From NCBI RefSeq assembly GCF_009604405.1, contig NZ_WEGK01000004.1:248001-312000 (forward strand): a DNA stretch of 64,000 nucleotides, read 5' to 3'. The position numbers and the translations under genes were made by a program. Below are positions 42,147 through 52,671 of this stretch, one piece after another. The notes under the pieces were generated by a model. It saw only the letters and a program-made list of their open reading frames with translations. It did no database searches and was not told where the DNA came from. The stretch comes from Nocardia macrotermitis. GTDB taxonomy: Bacteria > Actinomycetota > Actinomycetes > Mycobacteriales > Mycobacteriaceae. How positions within the stretch are numbered: the stretch's first letter is position 1; each line of letters begins with the position of its first letter.

Positions 42147-42407
42147 ATGGACGTCGAAATACGCGAACTTCGAGATGGCCTGAGCCACCACCTGGCAGAG
42201 GTCAGAACCGGTCATATCCTCACCGTTACCGATCATGGAACGCCAATCGCTCGGATAGTCCCGGTCGAGCGACCGACTCGGCTGGAACAGCTACGTGCCG
42301 AAGGGCGCGTTCAACCGGCGCGCAGGCCCAAGGAGCCCGCACCCGAACCCGAACCGATCCAGGGCCATGGCTCGGTGACCGAACTGATCGACGAGCAACG
42401 CCGTTGA
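42147..42407 (+). CDS. Phd/YefM-type antitoxin
   Basis: 86 aa. MDVEIRELRDGLSHHLAEVRTGHILTVTDHGTPIARIVPV is the Phd/YefM DNA-binding fold; the C-terminal part is a charged Pro/Glu-rich toxin-binding tail (PARRPKEPAPEPEPIQGHGSV). GGGG lies upstream of the start. A partner PIN or YoeB toxin would be expected directly after, but the next gene is convergent and belongs to a different toxin pair, so this antitoxin appears orphaned. It could still sense or cross-regulate. Confidence 0.85.
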   Translation: MDVEIRELRDGLSHHLAEVRTGHILTVTDHGTPIARIVPVERPTRLEQLRAEGRVQPARRPKEPAPEPEPIQGHGSVTELIDEQRR

Positions 42408-42413
42408 GGGGTT

Positions 42414-42749
42414 TCAACGCACTTCGATAACCTTCTCACCAGCTTCGACCATCGTGACAACGGTCGGCAGGATCGGAACGACTGCTTCGAGCAGCGCCTT
42501 CTTCGAGCAGTTCCGAATTCGGATCCAGACCACGGCAGGTGCTGACGTCTCATCTCGTATACGAGCGATCATCACGAAATCTTCGTCCTTCGTGATGATT
42601 ACGGCACCACGAAGCGATGCCTCGGCCCATACAGCGTGATCCGACGCAGAGGTCAGATCGATATCACGCACATGGACGGCGTCGTACCCCTCGCTTGTTA
42701 TCGCTCGCGCCAGCGCCGGAGGCAGCTGAGCGTCGATCAGGAACCTCAC
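42414..42749 (-). CDS. DUF5615 PIN-like toxin
   Basis: 111 aa with the DUF5615/PIN-like fold: MRFLIDAQLPPALARAIT at the start (Asp of the acidic pocket), VIITKDEDFVMIARI in the middle (second acidic pair) and PAVVWIRIRNCSKKALLEAV. Such proteins are RNase-like toxins. Its start overlaps the DUF433 antitoxin stop by four bases, the usual antitoxin-toxin coupling. It ends six bases from the convergent Phd-type antitoxin gene. Confidence 0.85.
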   Translation of the reverse strand: MRFLIDAQLPPALARAITSEGYDAVHVRDIDLTSASDHAVWAEASLRGAVIITKDEDFVMIARIRDETSAPAVVWIRIRNCSKKALLEAVVPILPTVVTMVEAGEKVIEVR

Positions 42750-42964
42750 GAGGCAGTGCGCAGAATGGGATGATCCGATTCCGCGGCCGCGAAGGACAGG
42801 CAGGCGCGAATGTCATCCCGCTCGAGGTACGGGTAGTCCTCGAGAATCGAATCCTCGGTCTCACCGGCAGCCAAGAGCTCGAGCACGTCCCGCACCCTGA
42901 TCCGCATACCACGAATGCAAGGTCTGCCTCCGAGCTGATTCGGATCGAACGTAATCCTGGTCAC
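42746..42964 (-). CDS. DUF433 antitoxin
   Basis: 72 aa antitoxin of the DUF433 family: MTRITFDPNQLGGRPCIRGMRIRVRDVLELLAAGETEDSILEDYPYLERDDIRACLSFAA is the family core, a small helix-turn-helix. It is coupled to the DUF5615 toxin downstream by ATGA overlap. The two form a complete type II toxin-antitoxin module and should self-regulate from the promoter just upstream. Confidence 0.88.
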   Translation of the reverse strand: MTRITFDPNQLGGRPCIRGMRIRVRDVLELLAAGETEDSILEDYPYLERDDIRACLSFAAAESDHPILRTAS

Positions 42965-43061
42965 CAGGCAAGCATACCGGCCACTCGCCAGCCGAAATCG
43001 CCGTCATGCGCTCGGCCACCGGTGACTCGAGTCAGCCCCGGGCCAGGCTTCGCCATGATAC

Positions 43062-43265
43062 TCATCGACCAGGCCACACCGGACCCGGGCCGGACGCGGC
43101 GAGGGCGGCCAAGTCGGCCAGAAAGGATTCCGCGTCATCGAAGATCCTGTACCGACCTGCGGCCAGGTCTTCGTCGGCTTCGTGTTCGGCAATCTGATGC
43201 CCTGTGGACCAGAACCACGCAGTGTCACATTCCCGAATCACCGCGAATTCGCGCTCATGAGCCAT
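43062..43265 (-). CDS. Short hypothetical, antitoxin-like C-terminus
   Basis: About 67 aa. The C-terminal half (DEDLAAGRYRIFDDAESFLADLAALAA) resembles the end of MazE/AbrB-type antitoxins, where an acidic helical tail binds the toxin. The N-terminal half does not show the AbrB DNA-binding strands, and no clear ribosome site is visible (start at 43265 is a best guess). It may be a decayed or divergent antitoxin left beside the TA module. Confidence 0.4.
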   Translation of the reverse strand: MAHEREFAVIRECDTAWFWSTGHQIAEHEADEDLAAGRYRIFDDAESFLADLAALAASGPGPVWPGR

Positions 43266-43342
43266 ACCCACACAGTGCGGAAATTCCGCTGCTCGGTCAA
43301 TCGGATAACCGGGCCGAAGCCGTGTGCGACCCGAACATGACG

Positions 43343-43374
43343 AAGGGCCGCTCCCCCGGAGGGGAACGGCCCTT
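43343..43374 (-). terminator. Terminator of the str operon, after tuf
   Basis: Arms at 43343-43356 and 43361-43374 pair over 14 positions with one mismatch and a 4-base loop. On the minus strand the structure ends AAGGGCCG-type stem then CTTCGTC. It lies 40 bases after the tuf stop and closes the rpsL-rpsG-fusA-tuf unit. Confidence 0.85.
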
Positions 43375-43414
43375 GTCGTGTTGCTCTAGTGAGCGGTGCT
43401 ACCGGGAGAAGGTC

Positions 43415-44605
43415 TTACTTGATGACCTTGGTGACGCGGCCGGCGCCGACGGTGCGGCCACCCTCGCGGATCGCGAAACGCAGGCCCTCTTCCATGGCGA
43501 CCGGCTGGATCAGCTTGACGCTCATCTCGGTGTTGTCGCCGGGCATGACCATCTCGGTGCCCTCGGGGAGGGTCACGACGCCGGTCACGTCCGTGGTGCG
43601 GAAGTAGAACTGCGGGCGGTAGTTGTTGAAGAACGGGGTGTGGCGGCCGCCCTCGTCCTTCGACAGGATGTACGCCTGGCCCTCGAACTCGGTGTGCGGG
43701 GTGGTGGTGCCCGGCTTCACGACGACCTGGCCGCGCTCCACGTCCTCGCGCTTGATACCACGAACCAGCAGACCGACGTTGTCGCCCGCCTGGCCCTGGT
43801 CCAGCAGCTTGCGGAACATCTCGACACCGGTGACCGTGGTCTTGGTGGTGGTCGGGCGGATGCCGACGATCTCGACTTCCTCGTTCACGTTGATCACGCC
43901 GCGCTCGATACGACCGGTGACGACGGTGCCACGACCGGTGATGGTGAACACGTCCTCGATCGGCATCAGGAACGGCTTGTCGGTCTCACGAACCGGGTCC
44001 GGGATCGACTCGTCGACCGCGGCCATCAGCTCGAGCACCGACTCGGCCCACTTCGCGTCACCCTCGAGCGCCTTCAGGCCCGAGACGCGAACGACCGGCG
44101 CGTCCTCGTCGAACTCCTGCGAGGCCAGCAGCTCGCGGACCTCCATCTCGACGAGCTCGAGGATTTCCTCGTCGTCGACCATGTCCGACTTGTTCAGCGC
44201 GACCAGGATGTAGGGCACGCCGACCTGACGGGCGAGCAGCACGTGCTCACGGGTCTGCGGCATCGGGCCGTCGGTGGCGGCCACGACCAGGATCGCGCCG
44301 TCCATCTGCGCGGCGCCGGTGATCATGTTCTTGATGTAGTCGGCGTGACCCGGCGCGTCGACGTGCGCGTAGTGCCGCTTCTCGGTCTGGTACTCGACGT
44401 GGGAGATGTTGATCGTGATACCACGAGCCTTCTCCTCGGGAGCCTTGTCGATCTGATCGAACGCAAAGCTCTCGTTCAGGTCCGGGTACTTGTCGTGCAG
44501 AACCTTGGTGATAGCCGCCGTCAGCGTGGTCTTGCCGTGGTCGACGTGACCGATGGTGCCGATGTTGACGTGCGGCTTCGTCCGCTCGAACTTCGCCTTC
44601 GCCAC
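43415..44605 (-). CDS. tuf: Elongation factor Tu
   Basis: 396 aa EF-Tu, full length. P-loop GHVDHGKTT near residue 19, switch region [21 protein letters not shown] (G3), [10 protein letters not shown] (G4) and SGLKALEG (G5-side) are all present. Domain II/III follow ([34 protein letters not shown]; the C-terminal [11 protein letters not shown]). It delivers aminoacyl-tRNA to the ribosome. Last gene of the str operon, 135 bases after fusA, with a terminator downstream. A second start-region promoter in the 135-base gap is possible. Confidence 0.98.
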   Translation of the reverse strand: MAKAKFERTKPHVNIGTIGHVDHGKTTLTAAITKVLHDKYPDLNESFAFDQIDKAPEEKARGITINISHVEYQTEKRHYAHVDAPGHADYIKNMITGAAQMDGAILVVAATDGPMPQTREHVLLARQVGVPYILVALNKSDMVDDEEILELVEMEVRELLASQEFDEDAPVVRVSGLKALEGDAKWAESVLELMAAVDESIPDPVRETDKPFLMPIEDVFTITGRGTVVTGRIERGVINVNEEVEIVGIRPTTTKTTVTGVEMFRKLLDQGQAGDNVGLLVRGIKREDVERGQVVVKPGTTTPHTEFEGQAYILSKDEGGRHTPFFNNYRPQFYFRTTDVTGVVTLPEGTEMVMPGDNTEMSVKLIQPVAMEEGLRFAIREGGRTVGAGRVTKVIK

Positions 44606-44740
44606 TTTTGGGTCCTCCTGGACTTGTTGGTGCTTGCAGTTGCAGCAGTGCTTGGGATCAATCCCCGCTGGTGCGGAGAATTGGGGGTACTACGGACTCC
44701 CGGCTGATGGGGACAAGTGTGCCACCTGCCCCCGATCGGA

Positions 44741-46843
44741 CTATTCGCCGGTCGCCTTGGCGATGATCTCCTTGGACACGTTGGCCGGAACCTCCGCGTA
44801 CGAGTTGAACACCATCGAGAAGTTCGCCCGGCCCTGGGTCTTGGACCGCAGGTCACCGATGTAGCCGAACATCTCCGAGAGCGGAACCAGCGCCTTGACG
44901 ACACGGGCACCACTGCGTTCCTCCATGGCCTGGATCTGACCACGGCGGGAGTTGAGGTCGCCGATCACATCGCCCATGTACTCCTCGGGCGTGGTGACCT
45001 CGACGGCCATCAGCGGCTCGAGGATCACCGGACCGGCCTTGCGAGCGGCTTCCTTGAACGCCTGCGCACCGGCGATCTTGAACGCCATTTCCGAGGAGTC
45101 GACCTCGTGGTACGCGCCGTCGAGCAGGCTCGCCTTCACGTTGACCAGCGGGTAACCGGCGAGGACACCGTACTGCATGGCGTCCTGGATGCCGGCGTCC
45201 ACCGAGGGGATGTACTCCCTGGGCACGCGGCCACCGGTGACCTTGTTCGCGAACTCGTAGGACGCGCCGTCCTCGCCGACGAACGGCTCGAGGGCGATGA
45301 TCACGCGGGCGAACTGACCCGAGCCACCCGTCTGCTTCTTGTGGGTGTACTCGTGCTTCTCGACCGGCTTGGTGATGGTCTCACGGTAGGCCACCTGCGG
45401 CTTACCGATATTGGCCTCGACCTTGAACTCGCGCTTCATCCGGTCGACGTAGATGTCGAGCTGGAGCTCGCCCATACCGCCGATGACGGTCTGGCCGGTC
45501 TCCTGGTCCAGCTCCACGTTGAAGGTGGGGTCCTCTTCCGCGAACTTCTGGATCGCGGTGCCCAGCTTCTCCTGGTCGGCCTTGGTCTTGGGCTCGATGG
45601 CGACCTTGATGACCGGGTCCGGGAACGTCATCGACTCGAGCACGATCTGGTTCTGCGGATCGCACAGGGTGTCACCGGTGGTGGTGTCCTTCAGGCCGAT
45701 GACCGCGTAGATGTGGCCCGCCTGGGCCTCATCGATCGGCTGCTCCTTGTTGGAGTGCATCTGGAACAGCTTGCCCAGACGCTCCTTCTTGCCCTTGGTC
45801 GAGTTGATGACCTGGGCGCCGGAGGCGACCTTGCCCGAGTAGACGCGCACGTAGGTCAGCTTGCCGAAGAACGGGTGCGTGGCGACCTTGAACGCCAGCG
45901 CCGCGAACGGCTCGTCGACGCTCGCCTCGCGGTGCAGGACCTCGTCCTCCTTGCCGGGGACGATGCCGTCGGTGCCGCCGTCGTCCAGCGGGCTGGGCAG
46001 GTAGTCGATGACGGCGTCGAGCATGGGCTGCACGCCCTTGTTCTTGAACGCCGAACCGCACAGCACCGGGTAGAGCTCGGAGTTGACGGTCATCTTGCGG
46101 ATGGCGCCCTTGATCTCCTCGACCGAGAGCTCCTCGCCGCCGAAGAACTTCTCCAGCAGCGCCTCGTCGGACTCGGCGACGGTCTCGAGCAGCTCCTGGC
46201 GGTACTGCTCGGCGCGCTCGGCCAGATCGGCCGGGATCTCGATGGTCTCGTAGGACTCACCGAGCTTGGTCTCGCCCTTCCAGATCTTCGCGTTCATCTC
46301 GACCAGGTCGACGATGCCCTCGAAGTCGTTCTCCGCACCGATCGGCAGCTGGATGACCAGCGGCCGCGCGCCCAGGCGATCCTTGATCGTCTGCACGGTG
46401 AAGTAGAAGTCCGCGCCCAGCTTGTCCATCTTGTTGACGAAGCAGATGCGCGGGACGTCGTACTTGTCGGCCTGCCGCCACACCTGCTCGGACTGCGGCT
46501 CAACGCCCTCTTTGCCGTCGAAGACCGCAACTGCGCCGTCCAGCACGCGCAGCGAGCGCTCCACCTCGACCGTGAAGTCGACGTGTCCGGGCGTATCGAT
46601 GATGTTGATCTGGTTGTCGTTCCAGAAGCAGGTCGTCGCGGCCGACGTGATCGTGATGCCGCGCTCCTGTTCCTGCGCCATCCAGTCCATCGTGGCCGCG
46701 CCGTCGTGGACCTCACCGATCTTGTAGGTGATACCGGTGTAGAAGAGGATACGTTCGGTTGTCGTGGTCTTACCGGCATCGATGTGCGCCATGATGCCGA
46801 TGTTGCGGACCTTGTTGAGGTCGGTGAGCACGTCCTGTGCCAC
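44741..46843 (-). CDS. fusA: Elongation factor G
   Basis: 700 aa EF-G, the translocation GTPase. G-domain [19 protein letters not shown] near the N-terminus, [34 protein letters not shown], and later domains including [18 protein letters not shown] and [19 protein letters not shown]. Length and motifs match a single-copy housekeeping EF-G. It lies 181 bases after rpsG and 135 before tuf, all same strand, as in other actinobacteria. Confidence 0.98.
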   Translation of the reverse strand: MAQDVLTDLNKVRNIGIMAHIDAGKTTTTERILFYTGITYKIGEVHDGAATMDWMAQEQERGITITSAATTCFWNDNQINIIDTPGHVDFTVEVERSLRVLDGAVAVFDGKEGVEPQSEQVWRQADKYDVPRICFVNKMDKLGADFYFTVQTIKDRLGARPLVIQLPIGAENDFEGIVDLVEMNAKIWKGETKLGESYETIEIPADLAERAEQYRQELLETVAESDEALLEKFFGGEELSVEEIKGAIRKMTVNSELYPVLCGSAFKNKGVQPMLDAVIDYLPSPLDDGGTDGIVPGKEDEVLHREASVDEPFAALAFKVATHPFFGKLTYVRVYSGKVASGAQVINSTKGKKERLGKLFQMHSNKEQPIDEAQAGHIYAVIGLKDTTTGDTLCDPQNQIVLESMTFPDPVIKVAIEPKTKADQEKLGTAIQKFAEEDPTFNVELDQETGQTVIGGMGELQLDIYVDRMKREFKVEANIGKPQVAYRETITKPVEKHEYTHKKQTGGSGQFARVIIALEPFVGEDGASYEFANKVTGGRVPREYIPSVDAGIQDAMQYGVLAGYPLVNVKASLLDGAYHEVDSSEMAFKIAGAQAFKEAARKAGPVILEPLMAVEVTTPEEYMGDVIGDLNSRRGQIQAMEERSGARVVKALVPLSEMFGYIGDLRSKTQGRANFSMVFNSYAEVPANVSKEIIAKATGE

Positions 46844-47024
46844 GGAAATCTTCCCCGCTCTGCTTGTAGCGATCAGCTAGTTGGGATTCGGGAACAACCC
46901 GGCGGTGAGCCGGGAGATTCGACTCTGTCGGGGGTTCTGTCTGTACAACGCCGGACGCGGCCGTTGAGTGCCGCGCCCGGCTGCGACCAACCCTCCCGGC
47001 ACCTTGCGGGGGCCGGGCGGTGGG

Positions 47025-47495
47025 TCACCAGCGGTAGTGCGCGAAGGCCCGGTTGGACTCGGCCATCTTGTGGGTGTCCTCGCGACGCTTCACCGAAGCG
47101 CCGAGGCCGTTGCTGGCGTCGAGGAGTTCGTTGGCCAGGCGCTCGATCATGGTCTTCTCACGACGGGCGCGGGAGTAGCTGACCAGCCAGCGCATCGCGA
47201 GGGTGTTGGCGCGGCCCGGACGGACCTCGACCGGCACCTGGTAGGTGGCGCCACCGACACGACGGGGCTTGACCTCGAGGGCGGGCTTGACGTTGTCCAG
47301 CGCACGCTTGAGGGTGACGACCGGATCGGTGCCGGTCTTCTCGCGTGCCTGCTCCATCGCGCCGTAGACGATGCGCTCGGCGGTGGACTTCTTGCCGTCC
47401 AGCAGGATCTTGTTGACCAGCTGGGTGACCAGCGGGGACCCGTAGACCGGGTCGTTGATCAGCGGACGCTTGGGTGCGGGGCCCTTGCGTGGCAT
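47025..47495 (-). CDS. rpsG: 30S ribosomal protein S7
   Basis: 156 aa S7 with the typical start [47 protein letters not shown] and the family end of NRAFAHYRW. It nucleates assembly of the 3' domain of 16S rRNA. It starts one base after the rpsL stop, so it is coupled. It is also the classical translational autorepressor of the str operon in other bacteria. A 180-base leader separates it from fusA. Confidence 0.98.
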   Translation of the reverse strand: MPRKGPAPKRPLINDPVYGSPLVTQLVNKILLDGKKSTAERIVYGAMEQAREKTGTDPVVTLKRALDNVKPALEVKPRRVGGATYQVPVEVRPGRANTLAMRWLVSYSRARREKTMIERLANELLDASNGLGASVKRREDTHKMAESNRAFAHYRW

Positions 47496-47496
47496 A

Positions 47497-47871
47497 TCAG
47501 CTCTTCTCCTTCTTGGCGCCGTAGCGGCTGCGAGCCTGCTTGCGGTTCTTCACACCCTGGGTGTCGAGCGAGCCACGGATGATCTTGTAGCGCACACCGG
47601 GAAGGTCCTTCACACGACCGCCGCGGACGAGCACCATCGAGTGCTCCTGCAGGTTGTGGCCCTCACCGGGGATGTACGCCGTGACCTCGACCGCGCTGGT
47701 CAGGCGAACACGCGCGACCTTGCGCAGCGCGGAGTTCGGCTTCTTCGGGGTCGTGGTGTACACGCGGGTGCACACGCCACGACGCTGCGGGCTCCCCTTG
47801 AGGGCCGCGGTCTTGGTCTTGGAGACCTTGTCGCGACGACCCTTGCGGACCAGCTGGTTGATGGTTGGCAT
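47497..47871 (-). CDS. rpsL: 30S ribosomal protein S12
   Basis: 124 aa S12 with the decoding-centre loop [18 protein letters not shown] (carrying the Lys equivalent to E. coli K42) and [13 protein letters not shown] (K88 region). Both residues are the wild-type lysines, so a streptomycin-susceptible allele is expected. First gene of the str operon; the ATG has GAGGAAAG upstream and an unusual repeat-bearing leader. Confidence 0.98.
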   Translation of the reverse strand: MPTINQLVRKGRRDKVSKTKTAALKGSPQRRGVCTRVYTTTPKKPNSALRKVARVRLTSAVEVTAYIPGEGHNLQEHSMVLVRGGRVKDLPGVRYKIIRGSLDTQGVKNRKQARSRYGAKKEKS

Positions 47872-48174
47872 AGACCGGCTTTCCTCGTTAGTTACCAGGT
47901 GTCTGGAACTTCATGTGTCTGTTCTTTTCACGTGTCTGTTGTCGAGCCTTCACCCGCTCGCCCGGATCGCGTCACTCGCGTCCCGAGGTCGGGCGTGTCG
48001 CGCGCAGATCAGGGCCCGTTTTTCGGGCATGTCTGAACGTTCGGCCGCTTTCGCTGGCTTACGTCCTGCACACAAACTTGCCCGCACGCTCCGGGCACAG
48101 CGATCCACGATACTCGTCGGCGCGGCGAGGGGCAAAAACGGGTCCCGTCCGGGACACTCCGACGCAGGTCGGGG
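47872..48174. promoter_or_regulatory. Leader and promoter region of the str operon
   Basis: About 300 bases between rpsL and the end of a DUF3558 gene on the same strand. The rpsL-proximal part carries three GTGTCTG repeats (see separate entry). Beyond about 47950 the sequence is ordinary GC-rich DNA with no recognised element. The ribosomal promoter is expected here. Confidence 0.5.
47899..47938. repeat. Three GTGTCTG direct repeats in the rpsL leader
   Basis: Copies at 47899-47905, 47915-47921 and 47932-47938, spaced 16 and 17 bases, so roughly one and a half helical turns apart. On the minus strand they read CAGACAC in the region 28-67 bases upstream of the rpsL start, preceding the ribosome site. 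Confidence 0.65.
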
Positions 48175-48711
48175 TCACCGCGACAGGTTCACCGTCAGCT
48201 CGACGAGCTTCTGCGCCGCCACGCACGGATCCCCGTGCCCGCCCGGGTGATAGTTGACCCACCAGCCGACCACGCCGGTGTCCGCGGCGGGGGTCATCAC
48301 CCCGCACGAATCCGTGTCGTTGGGGCGGCGGATCTGCAGGGAGCGGCGGCCCTGCACGTTCACATTGCTGGAGCTGTAGCCGAGTTTGTCGTTCGTCGCC
48401 TTCTCGTTGGTCAGCGATCCCATCTCGTACCAGTTCAACGTGACCATGCCGTCGCCGCTGGGGGTGCCCTCCAGACTCCACATGCAGACCGCGCCGTTGA
48501 ACGAACCCGTCGCCGCCTGCGCGCCGGTCGTCTTCACGATGTCGTCGTTCTTCACCACATCGCATTCGCGCAGCAGCTTGTCGAACTTCGTGTTGACGCC
48601 GGTGCCGCTGCCGGCGGGCTGGGCGGTACCGGGGACGGTCTTGCCGCAACCACCGACCGACACGCCGACGACCAGCGCGAGCGCGGCGACGAGAACGGAC
48701 CGAGCCTTCAT
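48175..48711 (-). CDS. DUF3558-family lipoprotein
   Basis: About 178 aa exported lipoprotein. The signal MKARSVLVAALALVVGVSVGGCGKTVPG has an acylation Cys near residue 22. The mature part has the DUF3558 pattern: LLRECDVVKNDDIVKTTG, AVCMWSLEG with the paired Cys-Met-Trp, and DPCVAAQKLVELTVNL at the end. The chosen start (48711) has GAGGAG six bases upstream; the ATG at 48723 overlaps the previous gene's stop and is the alternative. Function unknown. It is the second of a tandem DUF3558 pair. Confidence 0.86.
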   Translation of the reverse strand: MKARSVLVAALALVVGVSVGGCGKTVPGTAQPAGSGTGVNTKFDKLLRECDVVKNDDIVKTTGAQAATGSFNGAVCMWSLEGTPSGDGMVTLNWYEMGSLTNEKATNDKLGYSSSNVNVQGRRSLQIRRPNDTDSCGVMTPAADTGVVGWWVNYHPGGHGDPCVAAQKLVELTVNLSR

Positions 48712-48719
48712 CGAGCTCC

Positions 48720-49250
48720 TCATTTCAATCGCTGCACGGTCAGCTCGGCGAGCTTGCGGTTCTTCGCGCACGGATCGGCGTTACCCGAGCTGAAAAGGCC
48801 GCTGGAGGTGGACCATTCGAAGAAGTCGTCACCGAGTTGCACGGCCAGGTCGCAGATGTCGCCGTTGGCCGTCGCGTCCTGGAAACCGCTGTGCCCGCCG
48901 ACGTCGATGGTTTCGGGATTGCGGCCCTGCGCGGTCACCCACGCCCGCTCACGACCCAGCGGACTGCCCCGATACGACGCGAAAGTGACACTCGCGCCGC
49001 CTATTCCGGACGCCTGCCAGTTGCAGCCGACCGAATTCTTGTACGTCGCCGAGATCTGCCCCAGGCCGCCGATGTCGCGCACCTCGTCATCGGTGACGCC
49101 GCCGCACTCGCCGACGAACGGCCCGAGCGCGGCCACCTTCATCGGCGGCCGCACCGACGGGTTGTCGTTGGAGTCGCCCCCCGATCCGCAGGCCGTCAAC
49201 AGCGCTGCGATCGCAGTCCCCGTGACGATTGCCGACGTCATCCTCCGCAT
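48720..49250 (-). CDS. DUF3558-family lipoprotein
   Basis: 176 aa. The signal MRRMTSAIVTGTAIAALLTACGSGG has its lipid-modified Cys near residue 21. The mature domain shows GECGGVTDDEVRDIGGLG, VGCNWQASG (the C-W pair) and DPCAKNRKLAELTVQRL, the three DUF3558 blocks. It is followed immediately by a second DUF3558 gene, with coupled stop/start. Similar domains appear to form the outer part of the kinases at 55-58.9 kb. Confidence 0.88.
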   Translation of the reverse strand: MRRMTSAIVTGTAIAALLTACGSGGDSNDNPSVRPPMKVAALGPFVGECGGVTDDEVRDIGGLGQISATYKNSVGCNWQASGIGGASVTFASYRGSPLGRERAWVTAQGRNPETIDVGGHSGFQDATANGDICDLAVQLGDDFFEWSTSSGLFSSGNADPCAKNRKLAELTVQRLK

Positions 49251-49289
49251 GCGCCGAAGTGTAGTTGTTGATCGCGTCCGGCCGCCGGG

Positions 49290-51134
<1,845 letters not shown>

Positions 51135-51267
51135 GCGGTCGGGCGCGGCTCCACTCGTCTCACGGTGCGCCCGAACGACTTCGGGACCGGCGAGAGATCC
51201 GCGCACGACCGCTCGGCATCCGCGACCGGCGAGCATGTCCGGACCGGTCACTTCGTGTCGGCCGGAA

Positions 51268-52242
51268 TCAGCGGATCGTGACGACGACCTTGCCCGTGGC
51301 GGTCCGATTGTCCAGGGACGCAACGGCATCCGCGGCCCGGTCCAGCGGGTACAGCACCGGCAGCGGCGCGGCGATCTTTCCGGACGCCAGCAGCGGTTCC
51401 ACCTCGGCCCACTGTTCCTGCAGGTAGCCCGGGTGCGTGGTGACCCACTCGCCCCAGGCCGCACCGACCACCTCGACGTTCTTGAGCAGCAGGCGATTCA
51501 CCTTCACCGTGGGGATCTCACCCGCGGTGAACCCGACCACCAGCAGCCGACCGCCCGCGGCCAGCGAACGCACACTGTCGGTGAAGCGGTCGCCGCCGAC
51601 CGGATCCAGCACGATGTCGACCCCGCGACCGCCGGTCAACTCCTTCACCGCGGCCAGCCAGCCGTCGGTGAGCACCACATCGGTGGCCCCGTTGGCCCGC
51701 GCCACCTCGGCCTTCTCCGGCGTGCTCACCACCGCGATCACCCGGCCCGCGCCCAGCGCCGCGGCCATCCGCAACGTCGAGGTGCCCACGCCACCGGCCG
51801 CGCCGTGCACCAGCACCGACTCGCCCGCCGCCAGCCGACCGCGATTGCGCAGGCAGAAGTGCACGGTCAGATCGTTGAACACGATGCCGGCGCCCGCCTC
51901 GAAGGAGATGTTGTCCGGCAGCCGGAACACCATCTGCGTGGGCGTCACCGCGACCTCGGCCAGCGCGTTACCGAGCATCGTCAACGCGATCACCCGATCC
52001 CCCGCTTTCACGTGCGCATCCTCCGGCGCGGACCGCACCACACCGGCGACCTCGCCACCCACCACATACGGCATCTGCGGTTTGAGCTGGTACAGCCCCC
52101 GGGTCATCAGCACGTCCGGGAAGGCCACACCCGCCGCGTGCACATCGATAACCACACCACCGGCAAACGCCTGCGGCTCCGGAATATCGACGACCTCGAT
52201 GGCTTCCGGCCCCTCGAGCTTGCTCACCTGGGCTGCACGCAT
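51268..52242 (-). CDS. NADPH:quinone oxidoreductase-like medium-chain dehydrogenase
   Basis: 324 aa, MDR superfamily, quinone-reductase branch (no zinc-ligand cysteines). Nucleotide-binding VHGAAGGVGTSTLRMAAALGAGRVIAV near residue 140 and the substrate-side YVVGGEVAGVVRSAP. Start chosen at 52242 (AGGAG seven bases upstream). It is convergent with the Lrp-type gene. Physiological substrate unknown. Confidence 0.9.
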   Translation of the reverse strand: MRAAQVSKLEGPEAIEVVDIPEPQAFAGGVVIDVHAAGVAFPDVLMTRGLYQLKPQMPYVVGGEVAGVVRSAPEDAHVKAGDRVIALTMLGNALAEVAVTPTQMVFRLPDNISFEAGAGIVFNDLTVHFCLRNRGRLAAGESVLVHGAAGGVGTSTLRMAAALGAGRVIAVVSTPEKAEVARANGATDVVLTDGWLAAVKELTGGRGVDIVLDPVGGDRFTDSVRSLAAGGRLLVVGFTAGEIPTVKVNRLLLKNVEVVGAAWGEWVTTHPGYLQEQWAEVEPLLASGKIAAPLPVLYPLDRAADAVASLDNRTATGKVVVTIR

Positions 52243-52365
52243 GAATCGACTCCTGTCGTCCGACACCTGTCCGAACAAGTTAACCGGTCTTCGCGGGCGG
52301 GTGTCCACGGGAGCATGTCTTGCTACGCTGGTGCCCGCTGAACTCAGGGAGCAAGGGGGAATGTC

Positions 52366-52671
52366 TTGGCACCGGAAACCACGATGAACGTCGACGTCGG
52401 GGCGCTGAAATCCTTTGTGGGAGATCTACGCGACGAGGCCGGGGCGATCACCAAACTCCAGTCCGGTATCGGCGACGCGTCCGACGCACTACCCGGCACG
52501 GGCTGGAGCGACATCTGCAACCAGACCAAGACCTCGGTGGACAACGCCCTCGCTCGCATCGGCAAACGGCTGACCACGGTCGCGGACAGCGTCGAAAAGG
52601 TCAACAACGCATTGCAGATGACCGATCAGCAGTTCGCCGACGACCTGAAGAAGATCGAGGCGCAGGTATGA
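52366..52671 (+). CDS. EspC-like ESX (type VII) secretion substrate, partner protein
   Basis: 101 aa. TTG start with GGGGGA five bases upstream. Helical hairpin pattern: VDVGALKSFVGDLRDEAGAITKLQ, WSDICNQTKTSVDNALARIGKRLTTVADSVEKVNNALQMTD. It looks like the ESX-associated EspC/DUF2580 fold, so it is likely secreted or a partner for the next gene. The ATG of the next gene overlaps its stop by four bases, so the two are co-translated. No ESX transporter genes are in the window. Confidence 0.72.
   Translation: MAPETTMNVDVGALKSFVGDLRDEAGAITKLQSGIGDASDALPGTGWSDICNQTKTSVDNALARIGKRLTTVADSVEKVNNALQMTDQQFADDLKKIEAQV

Noticed and set aside
43415-46843. Possible IS or phage insertion between fusA and tuf because of the 135-base gap
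   Set aside because: The gap has no inverted repeats or transposase, and similar spacers occur in other actinobacterial str operons.
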